DNA from: Bradyrhizobium sp. YR681
GTDB lineage: Bacteria; Pseudomonadota; Alphaproteobacteria; Rhizobiales; Xanthobacteraceae
Direction of reading: 5' to 3'
NCBI RefSeq assembly: GCF_000282615.1
Contig: NZ_AKIY01000228.1
Coordinates: 1 to 47,300, forward strand
DNA length: 47,300 bases
A program made the translations under genes and the position numbers. The notes under the pieces are model-generated. The model ran no database searches and was not told the origin of the DNA. It was given only the letters and a program-made list of their open reading frames with translations. Of this stretch, positions 43,126-47,300 are shown one piece after another. Numbering within the stretch: the stretch's first letter is position 1; every line of letters begins with the position of its first letter.

Positions 43126-44091
43126 TTACTTCGCCGTCTCCACGCCGGCGTCCTTGATCACCTTGCCCCACTTCTTGGTCTCGTCCGCAATGAACTGACG
43201 AAAATGCTCGGGCTCGTCGCCGATCAGCGTGGCGCCTTGCGCGGCGAGCTTTTCCTTTACCGCGGGATCCGCCATCGCCTTGGTCGCAAGGCCATGCAGC
43301 GCGGTGACGATCTCCTTCGGCGTGCTCTTCGGTGCGACCATGCCGTACCAGTTCTCGACGCGCAGATCGGGAAAACCCGCTTCCGAAAGAGTCGGCACAT
43401 CGGGCGCGGTCGGCGCGCGCTCGGGCGAGCCGACCGCGATCGGCTTCAACGCGCCGGCCTTGACCTGCGGCAGCAGCACGGGGAGGTCGAGGAACGTCAT
43501 CTGCACCTGCTGGCCCAGTAGGTCGTTCACGGCAGGCGCCGCGCCACGATAGGGCACGTGGACGATGTCGATCTTCGCGGTGAGCTTGAACAATTCGCCG
43601 GCCAGATGCGGCAGGCTGCCGGGGCCGGAGGAGGCGAAGTTGAGTTTTCCGGGCTGCGCCTTGGCGAGCGCGATCAGCTCGCCGATGTTTTTCGCCTCCA
43701 CATTGGTGGCGACGACGAGCATTTCCGGCACGGTCGCAACCAGCGTGATCGGCGTGAGATCGGTCTGGGTGTCGTAGGCGACGCGTTCCATGCTCGGGCT
43801 GATCGCGAGCGCGCCGGCAGAGGAGATCGCGATGGTGTAGCCGTCGGGCGCGGCCTTCGAAACCGCGTCGGTGCCGAGCACGCCGCCCTGGCCGCCGCGA
43901 TTGTCGATCAGTACCGGTTGGCCCGACAGCTCCGACATGCGCTGGCCGATCACCCGCGCGATGATGTCGTTGGGGCCGCCGGCCGGGAACGGCACGATCA
44001 GCTTGATCGGTTTTGCGGGAAAATTCTGCGCGGAGGCGAGCGTCGGAAACAGCAGCAGGAGCGCGAGGAGGAGCGAGCGGTGTTTTTTCAT
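43126..44091 (-). CDS. Bug-family tripartite tricarboxylate transporter binding protein
   Basis: A 321-residue secreted protein with a signal peptide (MKKHRSLLLALLLLFPTLASAQ). The Bug/TctC signatures are IKLIVPFPAGGPNDIIAR and NRGGQGGVLGTDAVSKAAPDGYT near the start. It binds a carboxylate or similar ligand in the periplasm. No partner TctA/TctB genes are in the window, as is common for such orphans. It is convergent with the LysR gene. Confidence 0.92.
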   Translation of the reverse strand: MKKHRSLLLALLLLFPTLASAQNFPAKPIKLIVPFPAGGPNDIIARVIGQRMSELSGQPVLIDNRGGQGGVLGTDAVSKAAPDGYTIAISSAGALAISPSMERVAYDTQTDLTPITLVATVPEMLVVATNVEAKNIGELIALAKAQPGKLNFASSGPGSLPHLAGELFKLTAKIDIVHVPYRGAAPAVNDLLGQQVQMTFLDLPVLLPQVKAGALKPIAVGSPERAPTAPDVPTLSEAGFPDLRVENWYGMVAPKSTPKEIVTALHGLATKAMADPAVKEKLAAQGATLIGDEPEHFRQFIADETKKWGKVIKDAGVETAK

Positions 44092-44103
44092 GCAGGCCTC
44101 TTT

Positions 44104-44140
44104 GGGTCGCTTGGCCGGGTCGCTTGGCCGGGTCGCTTAC
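44104..44140. repeat. 13-base tandem repeat between Bug and HisN genes
   Basis: GGGTCGCTTGGCC occurs at 44104-44116 and 44117-44129, with a partial third copy (GGGTCGCTTAC) from 44130. It lies between the hisN stop and the Bug start and has no clear function. Confidence 0.8.
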
Positions 44141-44149
44141 TGGGGCCGG

Positions 44150-44932
44150 TTATCCGTTGAGCAGTTTCAGGGCTTCTTCGTGAACCCTGGCGTCACCGGC
44201 GGCGACGATGCGGCCGCCGCCCTGTGCCGGCTTGCCTTCCCAGGTGGTGACGACGCCGCCGGCGCCGGTCACGATCGGGATCAGGGCTGCGATATCATAG
44301 GGCTTCAGCTCGGTCTCGACCACGAGATCGACATGGCCGGCCGCCAGCATGCAATAGGAGTAGCAGTCGCCGCCGTAGCGCGACAGCCGCGCGCCCTGCT
44401 CGATGCGGCCAAAGATGGCGCGGTCGCGCTCGTTCATCAGCAGCGGAGAGGTGGTGTAGGTCGTCGCCTCCGACAGCGAGGCGCAGCGGCGAACCTGGAG
44501 CCGGCGCTCGCCGGACGGACCCTTATAGGTGGCCGAGCCGTTGTCGCCGGAAAAGCGCTCGCCGATGAAGGGCTGGTGCATCATGCCGTAGACCGGCGTG
44601 CCCTTGTGCAGCAGCGCGATCAGCGTGCCCCAGATCGGAAAGCCGCCGATGAAGGATTTTGTGCCGTCGATGGGGTCGAGCACCCAGACATAGTCGGCGT
44701 CCTCCTGCTCATTGCCGAATTCCTCGCCGACGATGCCGTGCTGGGGGAAACTGGCCTTGATCAGCCGCCGCATCACCGCCTCGGCGGCGCGGTCGGCCTC
44801 CGTCACGGGGTCGAAATCCTTGGTCTTGCTCTTGTCGTCGATCGACAGCGAGGTGCGGAAGAACGGCAAGATGGTCTCGCCGGAGGCAGTGGCGAGCCGT
44901 CCGATGAAGGCGGAGAAGTCGATCACCGTCAC
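44150..44932 (-). CDS. hisN: Histidinol-phosphatase, inositol monophosphatase type
   Basis: A 260-residue Mg-dependent phosphatase that makes histidinol in histidine synthesis. The IMPase motifs are present: EEFG (residues near 71), DPIDGTKSFIGG near 86-97, and the late PYDIAALIPIVTGAGG. The DPIDGTKSF loop reads as in HisN rather than inositol enzymes. The start is GTG 44932 (GTG ACG GTG ATC). It sits upstream of the Bug gene on the same strand, with a short tandem repeat between them. Confidence 0.9.
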   Translation of the reverse strand: MTVIDFSAFIGRLATASGETILPFFRTSLSIDDKSKTKDFDPVTEADRAAEAVMRRLIKASFPQHGIVGEEFGNEQEDADYVWVLDPIDGTKSFIGGFPIWGTLIALLHKGTPVYGMMHQPFIGERFSGDNGSATYKGPSGERRLQVRRCASLSEATTYTTSPLLMNERDRAIFGRIEQGARLSRYGGDCYSYCMLAAGHVDLVVETELKPYDIAALIPIVTGAGGVVTTWEGKPAQGGGRIVAAGDARVHEEALKLLNG

Positions 44933-45233
44933 GGCGAATCCTCAAAACGAAAGTCGGGTGAAGCTCATCTCTGCCTAGCTCAATTCGCCTCTCGCGTGCA
45001 GCGCTGTCTTGATTTGCACCCTGGTATTTTGGATGCAGCAGCCGACTGCCTCACCTCAGTCATATGCTGGCCAAATATCGATCACGGAGTTGAAAACTTA
45101 GTTCCGAGTATGCCTTGTTCGTATGCAAACGACTATCAACCCATTGAATTTCCTTATCAAAGAAACTGAATCTGGGTTTCGCTATAAGCAAATGAGCCAT
45201 GTGCATATTGCATGGGAAACGGCTCAAAAGCCC
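44933..45233. other. A+T-richer intergenic region upstream of the predicted sRNA
   Basis: About 300 bases between hisN and the predicted small RNA promoter, visibly richer in A+T than its neighbours. I see no gene or hairpin of note. A 65-residue ORF on the plus strand (45123-45320) runs across the sRNA promoter and lacks an RBS or family features, so it is not called. Confidence 0.45.
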
Positions 45234-45262
45234 TTGCACTTTGTGCGTCGCGGCCGCATATT
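45234..45262 (+). promoter_or_regulatory. Promoter of predicted small RNA
   Basis: TTGCAC (45234-45239) and CATATT (45257-45262) are separated by exactly 17 bases, a good sigma-70-type layout. Transcription would start near 45269, just ahead of the first sRNA hairpin. Confidence 0.55.
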
Positions 45263-45268
45263 GTTGCG

Positions 45269-45357
45269 GTGCGGTAGCGCTCTGCGTTACCGCTGCCCTC
45301 CTTGGGCGTTTCCTCCCTAGACTTGGGCCGCTTCTTCATCAGAAGCGGCCCTTTTTT
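45269..45357 (+). ncRNA. Predicted small regulatory RNA with CCUCC motifs (alpha-r14-like)
   Basis: An 89-base transcript is predicted from promoter to terminator. Hairpin 1 is a 10-base stem GCGGTAGCGC...GCG-T-TACCGC (one G-T pair, TCT loop). Hairpin 2 is GCCC-TCCTT-GGGC. Then comes a single-stranded linker TTTCCTCCCTAG and a terminator hairpin with a T-run. UCCU in a loop and CCUCCC in the linker can pair with ribosome-binding sites, as in the rhizobial alpha-r14 (CUCCUCCC) sRNA family, to which this looks related. The family link comes from memory and pattern, not a model search. It does not encode a protein of note. Confidence 0.6.
45325..45357 (+). terminator. Strong rho-independent terminator of predicted sRNA
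   Basis: GGGCCGCTTCT (45325-45335) and AGAAGCGGCCC (45341-45351) form an 11-base perfect stem with a 5-base loop, followed by TTTTTT (45352-45357). No protein gene ends here on the plus strand, which supports a non-coding transcript. Confidence 0.88.
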
Positions 45358-45480
45358 CTTTGAGCCCGATCTTCACTTCAGCTGCGCGAAATCGCCAAGC
45401 GAAGATTCGGCGCACGATACGCTCACAAGCTTCATCTGGTCCTTGATCCGCGACGCGATTGCGCGGGGACGGGCGCGCGT

Positions 45481-46371
45481 CTATTCCGCCGCGGCCTGGA
45501 ACGGGCCGAGATCGCCGAACGGGATCGTGGTCGCCAGCACGTCGGCAAGGACGCCGAAGTCGCTTGCCACCTGCGCAAAGCGCGGGCCGCGTTCGCGTCG
45601 CCGCTCGTCCATGTAGATCGCGCGGTTGAGCTCGAGCTGCACGGCATGCAGCCCGCTCGCCGGGTTGCCGTAATGCTCGGTGATGAAGCCGCCGGCATAG
45701 GGCTTGTTGCGGCCGATCGAATAACCGAGGCTTCCCATGGTCTCCTCGACCCTGTCGGGGAGCAGCGGCGTGCAACTGGTGCCGTAGCGGTCGCCGATCA
45801 CGATGTCGGGCCTACGCGGCTCGTCCCTGCTGACGCCGACCGACGGCATCGAGTGGCAGTCGACCAGCACCACGGTGCCGAACATCTGGTGCACCTTGTT
45901 GATCAGCCGGCGCAGCGCGCGATGGTAGGGCTTGTAGAGCATCTCGATCCGCGCCAGCGCGTCGTCGACCGCGATGCGGTCGCGATAGATCTCCTGGCCG
46001 TCGCCGACCACGCGCGGAATGGTGCCGAGGCCGCCGGCGACCCGCATCGAGCGGGTATTGGCAAAGCTCGGCAGCCGCCCGCTGAACATGCGGGGGTCGA
46101 GTTCATAGGGCTCGCGATTGACGTCGACATAGGAGCGGGGAAAGTTGACCCGCACGGTCGGAAAGCCGCGGTCGCTCAGATGACCGATCAGCTCGTCCAT
46201 GAAGGAATCTTCGGATCGCCGCAGCTGCGGCAGGTCGATCCGGGACGCCGCCAAAAATTCGTCCGGATAGGTCGAGCCGGAATGAGGCGAGTTGAAGATG
46301 ACCGGCGCGCGCCATTCGGCGGGCTCGAAGATCTCGAAGGCTGGCGACACCTCGCCGTCAAACCGGGTCAT
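45481..46371 (-). CDS. N-formylglutamate amidohydrolase-family protein (HutG-like)
   Basis: A 296-residue FGase-family metal hydrolase. Near the start, FNSPHSGSTYPDEF (residues about 26-39) and, further on, RSYVDVNREPYELDP and LVDCHSMPS carry the family's metal and substrate residues, and GGFITEHYG lies late. It would release formate from N-formylglutamate at the end of histidine breakdown, or act on a similar amide; no other hut gene is near. Start ATG 46371 fits family length. Confidence 0.87.
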   Translation of the reverse strand: MTRFDGEVSPAFEIFEPAEWRAPVIFNSPHSGSTYPDEFLAASRIDLPQLRRSEDSFMDELIGHLSDRGFPTVRVNFPRSYVDVNREPYELDPRMFSGRLPSFANTRSMRVAGGLGTIPRVVGDGQEIYRDRIAVDDALARIEMLYKPYHRALRRLINKVHQMFGTVVLVDCHSMPSVGVSRDEPRRPDIVIGDRYGTSCTPLLPDRVEETMGSLGYSIGRNKPYAGGFITEHYGNPASGLHAVQLELNRAIYMDERRRERGPRFAQVASDFGVLADVLATTIPFGDLGPFQAAAE

Positions 46372-46710
46372 CTTGTCAGGCTTCGTCCCTTAATTCTCAG
46401 GCGTCATCCCTTTGCGCCTCAAGCTCGGGCGCTGATTCGGCCGTCCAACGGCTCTTATGTGTCGTCATTGTCCGGAATCACAACCATTCTGCCAAGCGAA
46501 AAGATGCGAGCGGCGCTGGAACATGTCTTAACCGTGCGGGCAAGGAGGCGGGGACCGCCAGGTCCGGCTCGATTGATTCGCAGCCCGTTCGGGTTCACAA
46601 GGGTGCGGGCAGCGCGGCCGTCCCAGGGTAAAGATTTTCACCCCAAATTTACCCTCTGTCGGGCTTAGTGACCTCTGCTGATATCCTCTGGGGATTCGAC
46701 GTTTCCTGCC
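46372..46710. other. Intergenic region between amidohydrolase and cpdR genes
   Basis: 339 bases between divergent genes. It should hold both promoters, but I could not fix either, and I find no full CtrA site (TTAA-N7-TTAA). A stretch near 46638-46660 (AAATTTACCCTC) is the most A+T-rich. No gene is supported. Confidence 0.4.
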
Positions 46711-47070
46711 ATGCCAAAGATCCTGCTCGCCGAAGACGACAACGACATGCGCCGTTTCCTGGTCAAGGCGCTGGAAAACGCCGGTTTTCAGGTCTCGTCC
46801 CATGACAACGGCATGGCCGCCTATCAGCGGCTCCGCGAAGAGCCGTTCGAGATGCTGCTGACCGACATCGTGATGCCGGAAATGGACGGCATCGAGCTCG
46901 CCCGCCGGGCCTCGGAACTCGACCCCGACATCAAGATCATGTTCATCACCGGCTTCGCCGCGGTCGCCCTGAACTCGGATTCGGACGCCCCCAAGAACGC
47001 CAAGGTGCTGTCCAAGCCCGTGCATCTGCGCGAATTGGTCAGCGAAGTGAACAAGATGCTGGCGGCCTAA
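46711..47070 (+). CDS. cpdR: Single-domain response regulator CpdR
   Basis: A 119-residue receiver-only protein. Acidic residues E8-D9-D10 and the phosphorylation site D52 (LLTDIVMPEMDG) are present, with T/K switch residues in FITGF and LSKPVH. The sequence is nearly that of alphaproteobacterial CpdR, which in its unphosphorylated form brings ClpXP to the cell pole to degrade cell-cycle regulators such as CtrA. It receives phosphate from the CckA-ChpT relay, which is not in this window. Start ATG 46711. A tRNA gene follows 76 bases after the stop. Confidence 0.93.
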   Translation: MPKILLAEDDNDMRRFLVKALENAGFQVSSHDNGMAAYQRLREEPFEMLLTDIVMPEMDGIELARRASELDPDIKIMFITGFAAVALNSDSDAPKNAKVLSKPVHLRELVSEVNKMLAA

Positions 47071-47146
47071 ATCGGCCCCCTTCGGTCCTTGCACCGGCTC
47101 CCCTGAGCCGTTATAGGGACCCGACCCGAACGCAAGTGGACTTTTA

Positions 47147-47221
47147 GGGCGCGTAGCTCAGCGGGAGAGCACTACCTTGACATGGTAGGGGTCACAGGTT
47201 CGATCCCTGTCGCGCCCACCA
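47147..47221 (+). tRNA. tRNA-Val(GAC)
   Basis: A 75-base cloverleaf: acceptor GGGCGCG/CGCGCCC, D-arm GCTC-AGCGGGA-GAGC, anticodon stem CTACC/GGTAG with loop TTGACAT (anticodon GAC, valine GTC codons), T-arm ACAGG-TTCGATC-CCTGT, and an encoded ACCA end at 47218-47221. Confidence 0.96.
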
Positions 47222-47300
47222 TCCTTCGCTCGCGAAGCGAGAGAAGGATGCCACGCCGAAGCCCAACGGGCGCAGGCGGGCTGCCGCCGCGAGCTTCGGC
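47220..47300. repeat. Palindromic repeat downstream of tRNA-Val (cut by window end)
   Basis: CATCCTTC (47220-47227) pairs with GAAGGATG (47243-47250), with an inner CTCGC/GCGAG stem; it is followed by a second arm pair GCCGAAGC...GCTTCGGC that reaches the window edge. It may act as a terminator for the tRNA. The continuation is outside the window. Confidence 0.6.

Noticed and set aside
45123..45320. 65-codon ORF upstream of the sRNA terminator
   Set aside because: It crosses the predicted promoter and first hairpin of the sRNA, has no Shine-Dalgarno and no protein-like features.

Overview
The window looks like chromosomal DNA of a Rhizobiales alphaproteobacterium, most likely Bradyrhizobium or a close relative. 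The reasons are high G+C (about 68% in a line I counted), many dispersed palindromic repeats of the type found between genes in that genus, a CpdR-type response regulator, an ornithine decarboxylase/homospermidine synthase pair behind a very long leader, and a small heat-shock gene with a ROSE-type RNA thermometer. Most of it is ordinary housekeeping and accessory chromosome. I see no transposase, phage, integrase, CRISPR array or rRNA.

Layout. 1-5.9 kb is a metal-handling block: two half-size ArsP/DUF318 permease genes, a Zur-type palindrome, a His-rich 78-residue membrane protein, a zinc-type ABC transporter (ATPase, permease, binding protein), a COG0523 GTPase with a His-rich loop, and a WD40 protein joined to it. 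6-7.2 kb holds an MgtC-family protein and a small membrane protein. 7.3-11.8 kb is a leftward polyamine cluster: leader RNA, ornithine decarboxylase, GNAT, RidA-like protein, homospermidine synthase. 11.9-16.1 kb holds an M3 oligopeptidase coupled to a DUF1007 protein and a His-rich RcnA/NrsD-like transporter. 16.2-21.9 kb holds MAPEG, ferrochelatase, an SPFH/NfeD pair, a divergent HxlR regulator/carboxymuconolactone decarboxylase-like pair with tandem operators, and KdsD. 22-24.9 kb holds an outer-membrane barrel protein and an A+T-richer orphan gene. 25-31.3 kb is gltB-gltD (leftward).

31.7-38.3 kb holds a secreted Pro-rich protein, two alpha/beta hydrolases, hsp20 with a predicted sigma-32 promoter and ROSE leader, and a large membrane-anchored dihaem cytochrome with an unusual N-terminal domain. 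38.4-44.9 kb holds an adenylate cyclase-TPR protein, a LysE exporter, a TauE/SafE permease divergent from a LysR regulator, a Bug-type binding protein and HisN. 45-47.3 kb holds a predicted small RNA with its own promoter and terminator, an N-formylglutamate amidohydrolase, cpdR and tRNA-Val(GAC).

How genes work together: the metal genes form two groups, uptake/chaperone at 1-5.9 kb and probable export at 14.4-16.1 kb, with three His-rich proteins. The polyamine genes make putrescine and then homospermidine. GltBD assimilates ammonium. The items most worth follow-up are the Zur-linked His-rich microprotein, the split ArsP permease, the small RNA, the ROSE/sigma-32 control of hsp20, the dihaem cytochrome fusion and the A+T-rich orphan gene.
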